DNA of 64,000 nt from Halorubellus litoreus (GCF_037081675.1 NZ_JAZAQL010000001.1:186001-250000); one strand, 5' to 3'. Positions 26,139 through 35,961 are shown, counted from the stretch's first letter. Notes: generated from the sequence alone by a model not told the origin. A program made the numbers and translations.

Positions 26139-26914
26139 TCTTCCACCCCCAGGAGGACGCGACGCAGTTCGTCGTCCGTCTCGAGTATCGACGCCTCCCC
26201 CTCGCCGAGCACGCTCCCCTGGTGGAGCGCGATGACGCGGTCGGCGTGCTCGGTCACGATGTCCATGTCGTGCTCGATCGCGACGGTCGTCACGTCCTCC
26301 GCGCGACTCACGTTCACGATGGTCTCCATGACGTAGTCCGTCTCCTGGGCGGACACCCCAGAGGTGGGTTCGTCGAGGAGGAGGACGTCCGGGTCCAGTC
26401 CGAACGACATCGCGACGTCCAGTAGCTTCCGGTCGCCGTGCGGGAGCGTGTCGGCGACGACGTGCTGCTGGTCGTCGAGCCGGAAGCGCTCGAGGAGGTC
26501 GTCGACGATCGCCTCGACGCCTTCGTGTTCGTCGCTGAAGCTGAACGCGCTCCCGAGCAAGCCCTGCTCGGAGAGGACCGCCGTCCGCAGGTTCTCCCTG
26601 ACGGTCATCTCCTCGAAGACGTGGACGACCTGGAAGCTCCGGACGACGCCCGCCTTCACGCGGTCCTCGGGCGCCATGTCCGTGATGTCGAGCGTGGTGT
26701 CATCGCCGTCCTCGTCCGTCCGATGGAGGACGACGCTCCCCTCGTCCGGTTCGAGCAGCCCCGTGAGGAGGTTGACGAGCGTGGTCTTGCCGGCGCCGTT
26801 CGGCCCGACGATGAACACCATCTCGCCGGGTTCGCGGCCGAACTCGACGTCGACGTGGTCGGTCGCGACGAGCTGCCCGAACGACTTCCGTAGGTTGCGT
26901 GCTTCCAGCATCAT
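26135..26914 (-). CDS. livG: branched-chain-type ABC transporter ATPase LivG
   Basis: The 259-residue ATPase has Walker A GPNGAGKTT (37-45), LPHGDRKLLDVAMS in place of the strict LSGGQ signature (usual for LivG), Walker B VLLLDEPTSGV and the EHDMD H-loop. It pairs with LivF. The start ATGATG at 26914 overlaps the livM stop by four bases; ATG at 26911 is equally possible. Confidence 0.95.
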   Translation of the reverse strand: MMLEARNLRKSFGQLVATDHVDVEFGREPGEMVFIVGPNGAGKTTLVNLLTGLLEPDEGSVVLHRTDEDGDDTTLDITDMAPEDRVKAGVVRSFQVVHVFEEMTVRENLRTAVLSEQGLLGSAFSFSDEHEGVEAIVDDLLERFRLDDQQHVVADTLPHGDRKLLDVAMSFGLDPDVLLLDEPTSGVSAQETDYVMETIVNVSRAEDVTTVAIEHDMDIVTEHADRVIALHQGSVLGEGEASILETDDELRRVLLGVEE

Positions 26915-28128
26915 CGCACCCCGAACACGAGTACCAGCAGGTTGCGTTTCGCGCGCGAGAGCGCGGTGCCGAACGCCTCGGCACCATCTTGCACCCACTC
27001 GCGGACGACCGACGGGTTGGCGGCGAGCGCGGCCGTGCGCTCGCGGAAGCCGCTCCCGGACTTGAGCGACCCGACGATGCCGCGCGGGAACCCGAACACG
27101 AGCAGCACGAGAACGACGCCGGTAAGCGCGTCGAAGTAGTTCGTGAGGTCGCGGCCGACGTCCTGGAGGAACACGAGCACGACCCCGCCGACGAGCGGGC
27201 CGAGCAGGGTCCCGAACCCGCCGAGGATCGCCATGAACAGGATCTCGCCCGAGCGCAAGAAGTACAGCGTCGATTCCGGCCGCACGTGCTGCTGGACGAG
27301 CCCGTACATCCCGCCTGCGACGGCGCCGTAGACGCCCGAGAGGACGAACGCTACCAGCACGTATCGCTTGACGGGAATGCCGATGAACTGGGCGCGCGTC
27401 CGGTCCTGTCCGATGGCGTCGAGCGCGTTCCCGAACGGCGATTGCACGATCCGCCACATCACGAACAGCGCGAGGACGACCACCAGTACCGTCAGGTAGT
27501 ACACGACGACGCTGTACACGTCCGCGCCCATCTCCGCGCCGAAAAGCGTCGCCTGGTTCGCATCCCCCGGCCTGACGGGCAAGCCGTCGCTCCCGCCGAG
27601 GTAGCTCTGTCCCTGTGCGATCGCGAACAGGAGCTGGCCGAACGCGAGCGTCAGCAGCGAGAAATACAGGCCGGTGTGGCGGAGCGACAGGAAACCGACG
27701 ACGCCCGCCATCGCCGTCCCGACGAGCGTTGCAGCGGCGAGCAACAGCACCATGCTCGTCACGTCGAACTGCGTCGCGAGCACCGCAGCGGTGTACGCGC
27801 CCGTTCCGAAGAACGCCGCGTGCCCGAACGACACGAGCTTCGTGTGTCGCAGCAGGAGGTTCAGACCGACGGCAGCGAGCCCGAACAGCACGCCCTGATG
27901 GAGCACGCGGAGCTGGATTCCGGGCGAGAGCGACGCCATATCCGGGACGGCGACGAACAGCACGAACAACGCCAGCCAGCCCACGAGGCGGCGTGGCGTC
28001 AGTACCATGCCGCGGGTGACGCGGACGTATCGTTCGCCGTCGCGAGTCGTCGTGGACGGCACGTAGCTGCTGCGCCCCCACGCCTCGAGCGACCGGGAGT
28101 CGTCGACGGCGGTGCCACGGTCGCTCAC
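26911..28128 (-). CDS. livM: branched-chain-type ABC permease LivM
   Basis: The 405-residue permease has about nine to ten hydrophobic segments between residues 45 and 360 and the LivM blocks GVLFGLAAVGLNLLLRHTKLVSFGHAAFFG and GGFGTLLGPLVGG. The start is GTG overlapping the livH stop. The C-terminal cytoplasmic tail is about 40 residues. It forms the pore with LivH. Confidence 0.95.
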   Translation of the reverse strand: MSDRGTAVDDSRSLEAWGRSSYVPSTTTRDGERYVRVTRGMVLTPRRLVGWLALFVLFVAVPDMASLSPGIQLRVLHQGVLFGLAAVGLNLLLRHTKLVSFGHAAFFGTGAYTAAVLATQFDVTSMVLLLAAATLVGTAMAGVVGFLSLRHTGLYFSLLTLAFGQLLFAIAQGQSYLGGSDGLPVRPGDANQATLFGAEMGADVYSVVVYYLTVLVVVLALFVMWRIVQSPFGNALDAIGQDRTRAQFIGIPVKRYVLVAFVLSGVYGAVAGGMYGLVQQHVRPESTLYFLRSGEILFMAILGGFGTLLGPLVGGVVLVFLQDVGRDLTNYFDALTGVVLVLLVFGFPRGIVGSLKSGSGFRERTAALAANPSVVREWVQDGAEAFGTALSRAKRNLLVLVFGVR

Positions 28129-29066
28129 GCGGTCTCACCCCAGGTTCCGAAGAGGCCGTTGGGTTTCACGAGCAGTATCAGCGCCATGATGGCGAACGGT
28201 GCGGCGATCTCCGCGGGCGGGTACTGCCAGATCGCCCATCGGCTGAGGACGCCGACGATCATCGCGCCGACGAACGCGCCACGGAGACTCCCGAGGCCGC
28301 CGATGACGATGATGACGAACGACAACACGAGCGGGTTCGCGCCCATCGCGAGGTTCGCGTTGCTCTGCGGGAGCGCCATCGCGCCCGCGAACCCGGCGAA
28401 GAACGCCCCCATCGCGAACACGAGCGTGAAGGTCCGGTCGGTACTCACACCGATCGCGGTCGCCATCTCGCGGTCGATCGCGGTCGCGCGGATGATTCGA
28501 CCCGTCTTCGTGCGATTGAAGAAGTAGAACAACCCGACGACGACGGTCGCACCGACGCCGATGATGACGATCTTGAACGTCGGGAACGTCAACCCGACGA
28601 ACTCGGCGGCCGGGATGGCGTTGATGCCGCTGTAGATGTCCTGTGCGCGAACGGGCCGGGGCCCCCAGACGAGCTTGTTCACGTCCTTCAGGATGAGGAG
28701 CAACCCGAACGTGAGTACCAGCTGGTACACCTCGTCTCTCTCGTACAGCGGTCTGAGGAACAACGCCTCGAGGAGGATGCCGAGCGGTATCAGTACCGCG
28801 GCCGCCACGACCGCCGCGAGCAGGGAGAGCGCGAGGAACGCGGCGAGCCCCACGACCCCCTCTGGGTTCGCGAACGCGCCGCTCACGTACCCGAACACCG
28901 AGAAGGCGACGTACGCGCCGACGGCGTACAGCTCGCCGTGCGCGAGGTTGAGGACGTCGAGGATTCCCAGGATGATCGTGAGGCCGGACGCGATCAGGAA
29001 CAGGATGAACCCGTACTGGATCCCGTTGAGGGTGTGCGTCGCGAAGTTCGCTAGTTCGCTAACCAT
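28125..29066 (-). CDS. livH: branched-chain-type ABC permease LivH
   Basis: The 313-residue permease has about eight transmembrane helices, the N-terminal NGIQYGFILFLIASGLTII and DVLNLAHGELYAVGAY blocks, and GGLGSLRGAFVGAMIVG near the C-terminus. It forms the membrane pore with LivM. The gene is downstream of livK with a 57-base gap and overlaps livM by four bases. Confidence 0.95.
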   Translation of the reverse strand: MVSELANFATHTLNGIQYGFILFLIASGLTIILGILDVLNLAHGELYAVGAYVAFSVFGYVSGAFANPEGVVGLAAFLALSLLAAVVAAAVLIPLGILLEALFLRPLYERDEVYQLVLTFGLLLILKDVNKLVWGPRPVRAQDIYSGINAIPAAEFVGLTFPTFKIVIIGVGATVVVGLFYFFNRTKTGRIIRATAIDREMATAIGVSTDRTFTLVFAMGAFFAGFAGAMALPQSNANLAMGANPLVLSFVIIVIGGLGSLRGAFVGAMIVGVLSRWAIWQYPPAEIAAPFAIMALILLVKPNGLFGTWGETA

Positions 29067-29123
29067 GGTACTCGGAGTTTCTGCGGCGGTTTCGCGTCCG
29101 TGACCCCCTGTGCAATCGCGAGG

Positions 29124-30455
29124 TCACCAGCTGTTCACCCACTCTTCGGCGTCCGTTCCGATGGGAGGTGCGACCTCCTGCGGCGTGAATACGTTCACGT
29201 CCGCGAGGACGGCTGCGCCGAGGTCCTCGTCCCACTCCATCCGCCCGGAGTACGCGTTCGACTTGCCCTGATGGTCCGACCCCATCACGTGGTATCCCGC
29301 AGGCGTGTGGAAGCCGTGGTCTTCGAGCGACCGCGCGATCTGTTCCTGGGACGGCCACTCGCCCGTGATCTCGACGGCCTTCTCGGTCGCGGTCGCCCAC
29401 GCCGTCACCGCGCCGTAGCCGCTCATGAAGTGCGCGGTCGGGACGACGTCGTACTGGTCGCGGGCCGCTTCGAAGAGTTGCTGGTTCGGACTCCAGCGCG
29501 AGCCGTTCGGGAAGTCCCAGTACCAGTTCCGACTGCCCGAGAACGCCTGTGCTTGCTCGACGACGTCGCGACCGAGTTCGTCGACCGCGCTGTAGAGCAC
29601 GCTGCCGACGAGTTGCGTGTTGTCGAACATGTCGTTCGCCGCCGCCTGATTCATGAGGGTCGTGACGTCGCCGCCCCAGCAACTGGAGAACGTGACGTCC
29701 GGTTCGGTGTCGTTGACCTCCGTGATGTGCGTGGACATGTCGTCGGCGAGCAGGTCCGGGAATCCCTCGTGGACGACCTCCACGTCGCCGACGAGCTTCT
29801 CGATGGCGAGCTTGAAGAACTTCCACTCGTCCTGCCCGAACGCGTAGTTCGGGTTGATGCCCGCGATGCTGTCGATGTTGTCCGCGCCGAGGCGCGACAC
29901 CGCCTCACGCGCCGCCGTGACGCACTCCATGACGTCGTAGTTCTGGAACCGGAACGAGTACGTCGGGTCCGACACCGTATCCTCGTACAGCGTCGTGACC
30001 GTGCCGTCCGTCCCGACGTTGACGACGCCCTGGGACTCGACCTCGGGGGCGAGCGCGGCGTGCCCACCGCTGGAGATCGGGCCGAACGTCACGTCCTTAC
30101 CCTCCTCGACGAACTGCGTGTAGTTCTCGACGGCGGCGTCGGCCTCGTGCGCGACGTCGAGTCGCATCTCCCGGCCGGCGATACCGCCGGCGTCGTTGAT
30201 TCGCTGGATGGCGATCTCGGCGCCGTACTGGGCCTGGAGACCCAGCACCGACGCCGCCCCTTCGGTGAACGTCTGCAGACCGGCCTGTATCGGTTCGTCC
30301 GGGACGTCGGCGTCGCCGTTCGTTGCACCATCGCCGTCGTCGCCGAGGAGTGTACTGCAGCCAGCGAGTGCTGCGGCGACCGCGGTCCCGCCAACCATCC
30401 CCAGCATCGAACGTCGGTCGATTCCTCCGTCGAAGTCCGTAGTTTCTCTCGTCAT
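29124..30455 (-). CDS. livK: periplasmic-type substrate-binding lipoprotein LivK
   Basis: The 443-residue protein has a Tat lipobox signal (DRRSMLGMVGG, then ALAGC) and a Peripla_BP_6/Leu-Ile-Val-binding fold. It binds the substrate outside the membrane and gives it to LivHM. The ligand pocket cannot be read reliably; the Liv family also takes urea, amides and short organic acids. ATG at 30455 puts the twin Arg at normal distance; the longer frame starts upstream. Confidence 0.9.
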   Translation of the reverse strand: MTRETTDFDGGIDRRSMLGMVGGTAVAAALAGCSTLLGDDGDGATNGDADVPDEPIQAGLQTFTEGAASVLGLQAQYGAEIAIQRINDAGGIAGREMRLDVAHEADAAVENYTQFVEEGKDVTFGPISSGGHAALAPEVESQGVVNVGTDGTVTTLYEDTVSDPTYSFRFQNYDVMECVTAAREAVSRLGADNIDSIAGINPNYAFGQDEWKFFKLAIEKLVGDVEVVHEGFPDLLADDMSTHITEVNDTEPDVTFSSCWGGDVTTLMNQAAANDMFDNTQLVGSVLYSAVDELGRDVVEQAQAFSGSRNWYWDFPNGSRWSPNQQLFEAARDQYDVVPTAHFMSGYGAVTAWATATEKAVEITGEWPSQEQIARSLEDHGFHTPAGYHVMGSDHQGKSNAYSGRMEWDEDLGAAVLADVNVFTPQEVAPPIGTDAEEWVNSW

Positions 30456-30610
30456 GGTCGAATACACGCAGTGGCGCACCATCGGACCGTGCCAATGGTA
30501 CCCACTGTCACATGTATAGGGTGGAGAGAAACGGCCGAATAACCGAGCGTTTACACGTCAACCCGACGGCCAGCCCGAGCCCACGAAGCCGCGGCAGCGC
30601 GACGATGGCG

Positions 30611-32614
30611 TCAGCGAGCGTTCTCGACCTTCTCTAACGCCTCCGGATTCTCGATGCTGCTCATGTCGCCGAGTTCCTCGCCGGTGTAGACGCCCTCGAT
30701 GGCGCGCCGGATGATCTTCCCGCTCTGGGTCTTCGGGAACTCGTCGACGAACAGGACCTCCCGCGGGCGGAACGGCTTCCCGAGTTCCTCGCCGACGACC
30801 GCGCGGAGTTCCTCGCGGAGGTCGTCGGACTCCTCGACGCCGTCCTCGAGGACGACGTACGTGACGACCGCGGTCCCCGTCGTGTCGTCGGGGGCGCCGA
30901 CGGCGGCGGCCTGGTTGACGGCGTCGTGCTCCATGAGTGCGCCCTCGACCTCCGCGGGGCCGACCTTCCGACCGGCGACGTTGAGCGCGTCGTCCGCGCG
31001 ACCGTGGAGGAACCAGAAGCCGTCCGCGTCCATCTGCGCCCAGTCGCCGTGGTCCCAGAGGTCCTCCCAGTTACTCCAGTACTCCTCGAGATAGCGCTCG
31101 TCGCCGCTCCAAAGCGACTTCGTCATGCTCGGGCACGAATCGCGGGCGACGAGGAACCCGCGTTCGTTCGTGTCCTTGATGGACTCGCCGTTCTGGTCGA
31201 CGATGTCGATGTCCATGCCGAGGCCGGGGCCGCCGAGCGTACAGGGTTTGAGGTCGTTTATCGGCATCGGCATCAGGAAGCACCCGCAGATCTCCGTGCC
31301 GCCAGAGATGTTGATGATAGGGGCGTCGCCGCCACCGACCTCGTCGAGGAACCACTGCCAGCTCTCGGGGTCCCAGGGCTCCCCGGTGGAGCCGAGCAAT
31401 CGGAGACTGGAGAGGTCGTGGCCTTCGAGCCACTCGTCGCCGTGCTTGCGGAGCGCGCGGATGGCGGTCGGCGAGATACCGAACTGCGTGAGGGAGTGGC
31501 GGTCGATCATCTCCCAGAACCGGTCGGGCTCGGGATGGTCGGGCGCGCCCTCGTACATGAACATCGTGTTCCCGAACGAGTGGTTCCCGATGAGCGTCCA
31601 CGGCCCCATCATCCACCCGATGTCGCTCACCCAGAAGAAGCGGTCCGAGGGCTTGAGGTCGAACCCGAAGTAGAGCTCCTTCGCGCACTGCAGCTGGACG
31701 CCGGCGTGCGTGTGCACGATACCCTTCGGCTTCCCCGTCGTCCCCGAGGAGTACAGGAGCATCGACTCCTGGTCGCTATCCAGGGACTTCGTGTCGTAGT
31801 CGTCGTCCTGCGGCTCGACGGCGTCGCTCCACGTCTCGTCGCGGCTCGTCCACGGCACCGACTCGTCGTCGCTGTCGACGAGCCCGAGGCGCTCGAAGAC
31901 GACGGTGTGCTCGACGTGCCCGGCCTCGTCGATGGCGTCGTCCGCGGCGTCCTTCAGCGTCACCTCGCCGCCGCGACGATAGAACCCGTCGCCCGTGAAC
32001 AGCACCGAGCACTCCGAGTCCGCGATACGGGTTGCGGTCGCGTCGACGCCGAACCCACTGAAGATGGGGACCGCGATGGCGCCGACCTTGAAGCACCCGT
32101 AGAGGATGCTCACGACCTCCGGCACCATCGGCATGTACAGCCCGACGGTGTCGCCGGTCTCGATGCCGACGGACTCGAGGTAGTTCGCGACCTTGTTCGA
32201 CTGCCGGTGGAGTTCGTGGTAGGTGACCTCGCGGACGTCACCGGGTTCGCCCTCCCAGATGCACGCGACCTTGTTCCGCTGCTCGGCGTCGGGCGCGGCC
32301 CACCGGTCGACGGTGTTGTGCGCGATGTTCAACTCGCCGCCGGGATACCAGTCCGTGAACTGCGGGCCGTCGGTGTCGTCTCGAACCGAGTCGTAGTCCT
32401 CGTAGAACTCGACGTCGAGGTAGTCGACGAGCTCGTCCCAGAACCAGTCGACGCCGCTCTCGGGCTCCCCGTCGACCTCGGTCGACGTCCGCTCGATCAG
32501 TTCGTCGTAGTCGCTCATGCCGTAGGTCTGCATGAACTCGTACACGTTCGTCGATTCGACGAACTCGCGGTCGGGTTCGAACGCGACCTCGGATACGTCT
32601 TCGAGGGAATCCAT
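30611..32614 (-). CDS. AMP-forming acyl/acetyl-CoA synthetase
   Basis: The roughly 667-residue ANL enzyme has WYPGGELNIAHNTVDR at the N-terminus, the phosphate loop YSSGTTGKPKGIVHTH, the DIGWMMGPW and GGTEICGCF blocks, and the C-terminal PKTQSGKIIRRAI with catalytic Lys. It activates a carboxylate to acyl-CoA; the adjacent Liv transporter suggests import followed by activation. The ATG at 32614 is preferred to TTG at 32644. It has the length of acetyl/propionyl-CoA ligases, but chain length is not resolved. Confidence 0.9.
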   Translation of the reverse strand: MDSLEDVSEVAFEPDREFVESTNVYEFMQTYGMSDYDELIERTSTEVDGEPESGVDWFWDELVDYLDVEFYEDYDSVRDDTDGPQFTDWYPGGELNIAHNTVDRWAAPDAEQRNKVACIWEGEPGDVREVTYHELHRQSNKVANYLESVGIETGDTVGLYMPMVPEVVSILYGCFKVGAIAVPIFSGFGVDATATRIADSECSVLFTGDGFYRRGGEVTLKDAADDAIDEAGHVEHTVVFERLGLVDSDDESVPWTSRDETWSDAVEPQDDDYDTKSLDSDQESMLLYSSGTTGKPKGIVHTHAGVQLQCAKELYFGFDLKPSDRFFWVSDIGWMMGPWTLIGNHSFGNTMFMYEGAPDHPEPDRFWEMIDRHSLTQFGISPTAIRALRKHGDEWLEGHDLSSLRLLGSTGEPWDPESWQWFLDEVGGGDAPIINISGGTEICGCFLMPMPINDLKPCTLGGPGLGMDIDIVDQNGESIKDTNERGFLVARDSCPSMTKSLWSGDERYLEEYWSNWEDLWDHGDWAQMDADGFWFLHGRADDALNVAGRKVGPAEVEGALMEHDAVNQAAAVGAPDDTTGTAVVTYVVLEDGVEESDDLREELRAVVGEELGKPFRPREVLFVDEFPKTQSGKIIRRAIEGVYTGEELGDMSSIENPEALEKVENAR

Positions 32615-32698
32615 CTCGTTTCGCAAGTCTTGCAGGGACGACAAAGAAGTTTCTCTCCGGCCGGCACTCGAAACGAGGTCAGCGAGAGCGTCGCCGCG

Positions 32699-33019
32699 CT
32701 AGTTGTCGTCCTCGCGCCACTTGTGCTCGCACTCGGTGCAGATGAAGAACCGCGTCTCGGACTCGTCGGCCGCTCGAATCTGCTGCATGTAGTAGTACGC
32801 ACGGTCGTTGTCGCACTTCGGGCAGTGCGCGGTCGTCCGCGGTAGCCCCTTCTCTTCGGCGCCGCTGATGTCGACGACCTCGGAGTGCTCCTGGCCTTCC
32901 GTCGTCACCATCTCCTCCTCTTTCTCCGAGTCACGACCCTGTTCGTGCCCGCAGCTCCCGCACACCCAGTGGTCGCCTTCGGTCTTCATCATCGAACCGC
33001 ATTCGTCACAGAACTCCAT
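32699..33019 (-). CDS. tfs: transcription factor S (TFIIS/RPB9-like)
   Basis: The 106-residue protein has an N-terminal zinc ribbon (CDECGSMM...CGSCGHE) and a C-terminal TFIIS-type zinc ribbon (CPKCDND...CTECEHKW). The acidic loop RAADESETRF is the catalytic Asp-Glu hairpin. It rescues stalled archaeal RNA polymerase by stimulating transcript cleavage. The length is normal and both zinc sites are complete. Confidence 0.95.
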   Translation of the reverse strand: MEFCDECGSMMKTEGDHWVCGSCGHEQGRDSEKEEEMVTTEGQEHSEVVDISGAEEKGLPRTTAHCPKCDNDRAYYYMQQIRAADESETRFFICTECEHKWREDDN

Positions 33020-33114
33020 TCTTAGCCCGGGCTACGACCGGCCGTCCTGTTAAGTCGTCCGCTTCCAGACTGCTATCGGTCCCCTCGCACCGATGGACGC
33101 GTGCCGGCCGGCGG

Positions 33115-33348
33115 TCACTGCTCGACGTCGGCGGTGACGACGTCGTCCAGTTCCTCGTGGAGGTCGGCAACGGCGTCGAACGCGTCGCTGTCCGTCTCGG
33201 AGACGAGCGCGCCGAGGTTCGCTTCGGTTCCCTCCTCGAACGTGACGGTGACGTCCGCGAGTTCCGCTGCGACGTCGTCCCGCACGATCGGGTACGAGAA
33301 CTCCGCGAGCGCGGTCTCGACGTGCTCGTACGTCAACGTTCGACCCAT
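33115..33348 (-). CDS. DUF5789 family protein
   Basis: The 77-residue acidic protein (MGRTLTYEHVETALAEFSYPIVRDD) fits the haloarchaeal DUF5789 group. It has no enzymatic motif or membrane segment. ATG at 33348 is the family start; the longer frame overlaps the start of the divergent DUF5797 gene. Function unknown. Confidence 0.7.
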   Translation of the reverse strand: MGRTLTYEHVETALAEFSYPIVRDDVAAELADVTVTFEEGTEANLGALVSETDSDAFDAVADLHEELDDVVTADVEQ

Positions 33349-33479
33349 GATACTGAGTGACAACCGTCGGGTCCTTAGTGGTACCGCCAAGTCCACCCGG
33401 TCCTCGGCCGCTGCGGCGTCGGCCGGTCGTCGCGTGGACTCCAGAAGCGGGAAATACGGGCCGCCTGTACCGGTACGTG

Positions 33480-33980
33480 ATGACGCTCTCGGAGGAGGCA
33501 CGCGAGCGGCTGGCGGACATCGTCGAACTCCAGCCGACGAAGAACGGGGAGCTACAGGAACGATGGGGGATGGACAGCGGGAGCGACGTCCACGGCTACC
33601 TGGAGAACGAACTGAAGGAGTACTACTACCGGGACGACGACAGCCTCATCCGGGCGACCGCGGACGCCGCGGAACTCGTCGACGTGGACCCTGGCGTCGA
33701 GTCGAGCGACGACGGAACGACGACCGCGGTCCGCGTGCCGCGCCTCCAGGCGCAGCTCGTGGAGGTCGTGCCGGCGGCGGACGAGGACGGCAAGAGCGTG
33801 GTCGGGACCCTGCACGCGCTCCGGGACGCGTACGACGTCGACCCGTCGACGGACGACGTCCGGTCGGCGCTCCAGGCGCTCAAACGCAAGGGCGTCGTCG
33901 AGGTCGTGTACACGACCGTGCCGACGTTCCGGCTCGCGGTCGACCGCGACGAACTCGACGTCTCGGTGTCCGAGGACTGA
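33480..33980 (+). CDS. DUF5797 family winged-helix-like protein
   Basis: The 166-residue protein opens MTLSEEARERLADIVELQPTKNGELQERWGM and has a C-terminal winged-helix-like part (DVRSALQALKRKGVVEVVYTTVPTFRLAV). This suggests a DNA-binding regulator, but no targets are visible. ATG at 33480 gives family length. It faces the DUF5787 gene tail to tail. Confidence 0.7.
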   Translation: MTLSEEARERLADIVELQPTKNGELQERWGMDSGSDVHGYLENELKEYYYRDDDSLIRATADAAELVDVDPGVESSDDGTTTAVRVPRLQAQLVEVVPAADEDGKSVVGTLHALRDAYDVDPSTDDVRSALQALKRKGVVEVVYTTVPTFRLAVDRDELDVSVSED

Positions 33981-34013
33981 CTGCGCACGGCGACGGCGAC
34001 CCCGACCGAGCGG

Positions 34014-35102
34014 TCAGTCGTCGTCGGGCGCCGGTCGTCGCCGTTCTTTCCTGCGGTCGAGCACGCGGCGGACGCCTTTCCCGGGGCCGCCGTCGATGGG
34101 CCATCCTCGCGTGCGCCACGCGGGCGGTTCGGGCTCGAACTCGTTGCACGCGCCGCGACATTCGGCGCTCGTCTGACAGCGCCCCTTCGCCTCGCACCAG
34201 GGGACGAGGCCGTCGCCCGCGGCTTCGAGCGCGAAGTGCCGGCAGTCGGGTCGCATCGCGTCGACGTACGACCGCCAGCCGCGCTCGTACGCGCGCTCGG
34301 CGATGGCGAGGCGCTTCCGGCGCTTCCAGTCGACGTCCGCGTACTCGAAGCGCGCCGCGGACGCGTCGTACCCGCTCGCTGAATCCGCGGGATTGGGGTT
34401 CTCGAGGATGCGCGTCCCCGGGTCGTCGACGGCGAGCGTTCGCGGATGCCAGAGGACCTCGGCGCTCGTGCGGTCGGCGTCGGTCCCGACGGCGTCAGAG
34501 ACCGCGAGGATACCGGCTTCGACGGGGAGCCCTTCGAGCAGGAGGCGCTCGTTCACGTCCTCGTTCGCGCGCACCGCGACCCACGCTTCGTCGGCGAGCG
34601 CGAGCGCGACGTCCGTCTCGAGCTGGTCCGCGAGTGCACGCGCTGCGGTCTTGTCGAGATCGGGCTTGTTCTCGACGGCGACGATACGCCGCACCCACTC
34701 CTCGGGGTACGGGCCGATGCGTCGGATCTCGATGCGCCCGGAGCGCTTCCGGTGCTCGAGCGCGCCGCGCGCGGAGAGCGCGTGGACGCTCTCGCGGACG
34801 TACCGCCACGGGTACCCGGGGTCGGGGAGCGCGTCCCGATAGTACTCCCAGTCGGCTGGCGCGTGCCGGACGACGTGCAGCTGGTTCGACGACAACGCGT
34901 CCGGCCCGAACGCGGCGCGCGCCGTCAGCCCCGCGAGGTCGCACTCCAGTACGACGGTGTCCCAGCGTCGCGACTGCGTGCCGAGCTGGCGCGCGACGAG
35001 GACCGCGCTGTCGCGCTCGCCCGACGGCGGCCACTCGCGCTCCACCCACCGACAGGTCGCCAACTCGAACGGGAACTCCGCATCCGCACCCGGGAGACTC
35101 AC
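34014..35102 (-). CDS. DUF5787 family protein
   Basis: The roughly 362-residue protein begins VSLPGADAEFPFELATCRWVE, has a PD-(D/E)xK-like core region (RIVAVENKPDLDKTAARALADQLETDVALALADEAWVAV) and a Cys-rich C-terminal part (CRHFALEAAGDGLVPWCEAKGRCQTSAECRGACNEF shortened here by reference to residues about 290-335). The Glu-x-Lys in VENK suggests a nuclease-like fold, but this is inference. The start is GTG at 35102, because the further upstream frame runs into the divergent gene. Confidence 0.65.
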   Translation of the reverse strand: MSLPGADAEFPFELATCRWVEREWPPSGERDSAVLVARQLGTQSRRWDTVVLECDLAGLTARAAFGPDALSSNQLHVVRHAPADWEYYRDALPDPGYPWRYVRESVHALSARGALEHRKRSGRIEIRRIGPYPEEWVRRIVAVENKPDLDKTAARALADQLETDVALALADEAWVAVRANEDVNERLLLEGLPVEAGILAVSDAVGTDADRTSAEVLWHPRTLAVDDPGTRILENPNPADSASGYDASAARFEYADVDWKRRKRLAIAERAYERGWRSYVDAMRPDCRHFALEAAGDGLVPWCEAKGRCQTSAECRGACNEFEPEPPAWRTRGWPIDGGPGKGVRRVLDRRKERRRPAPDDD

Positions 35103-35174
35103 GCGACCGACTCCGCCCCCGAACGCCGAAGCCGTTTCGGTACCCTTACCCCGAAGAACAGACACGTTCCCGGC

Positions 35175-35459
35175 GTGTCCACCGCGAAATCCCTCCACTC
35201 CATCCGTCGATTGCTGGCGTTCGCGTGCCTGCTGCTATCGCTCCTGCTCGTCGGCGTCGGCGAACTCGTCCTCGATATCGACTACAGCGGCATCGCCGTC
35301 TGGCTCGTCCTCGCGGGGTTCGGAGCGACCGTCGTGACGGGCATCTGGTTCGTGCGAACCCTGCTCGCGAAGGCACCCAGCGACGACGCGCCTCGCCGGA
35401 ACCCCGCTGGCGACGGTGATGAAACCAGTTCGAGCGAACAGGACGACGGACGGCCGTGA
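35175..35459 (+). CDS. small two-helix membrane protein
   Basis: The 94-residue protein starts with GTG at 35175, has two hydrophobic helices (about 12-32 and 40-60), then an acidic Ser/Asp tail. It is divergent from the DUF5787 gene and faces the Nudix gene. No family is recognised and the role is unknown. The longer frame upstream is a shadow of DUF5787. Confidence 0.6.
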   Translation: MSTAKSLHSIRRLLAFACLLLSLLLVGVGELVLDIDYSGIAVWLVLAGFGATVVTGIWFVRTLLAKAPSDDAPRRNPAGDGDETSSSEQDDGRP

Positions 35460-35502
35460 GCAGTCGCTCGCGACCCGGACCGCGGCGACCGCCGTCGGCC
35501 CG

Positions 35503-35940
35503 CTATATCTCGTCTTCCTCCTGAAGTTCGTTCAGGTACTCGTGGGCCTGTTCGAGTATCTCGCGCGGACCGTCCTGCGTGACGGTGTTCACGGCCTGCT
35601 CGTAGTCGCGCCACTGGAGGTCGCGGTGCTCGGTCGAGAGTTCGGCGCTGGCCTCGTAGGACTTCGCGATGAACAGGTGCACGGTCTTGTGGATGGTCTT
35701 CCCGCCGGCCTCGAAGACGTAGTCGTAGTCCTCGCGGAACCCGTCCAGTAGCCGGAAGTCGTGGATGCCGGCTTCCTCCTTTACCTCTCGAATCGCGGTC
35801 TGCTGCAGCTCTTCTTCGCCCTCAACGCCGCCCTTCGGGAACTCCCAGTCCCCGGGACGGCTCTTGAGGAGAAGGTACTCGCGCTGGCCCCGCGTATCCC
35901 GGAAGAGGATGGCGCCCGCGCTCGTAGCTTCGACTGTCAT
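35503..35940 (-). CDS. Nudix hydrolase, Ap4A pyrophosphatase-like
   Basis: The 145-residue protein has the complete Nudix box from Gly38 to Ile59 (GGVEGEEELQQTAIREVKEEAG), which binds Mg2+ and cleaves nucleoside diphosphate-X substrates. The surrounding sequence fits asymmetrical bis(5'-nucleosyl)-tetraphosphatases. ATG at 35940 is set by TTAAA on the minus strand near 35964-35968, about 27 bases upstream. Confidence 0.9.
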   Translation of the reverse strand: MTVEATSAGAILFRDTRGQREYLLLKSRPGDWEFPKGGVEGEEELQQTAIREVKEEAGIHDFRLLDGFREDYDYVFEAGGKTIHKTVHLFIAKSYEASAELSTEHRDLQWRDYEQAVNTVTQDGPREILEQAHEYLNELQEEDEI

Positions 35941-35961
35941 TGCAGGTACGTAATTCACCCC

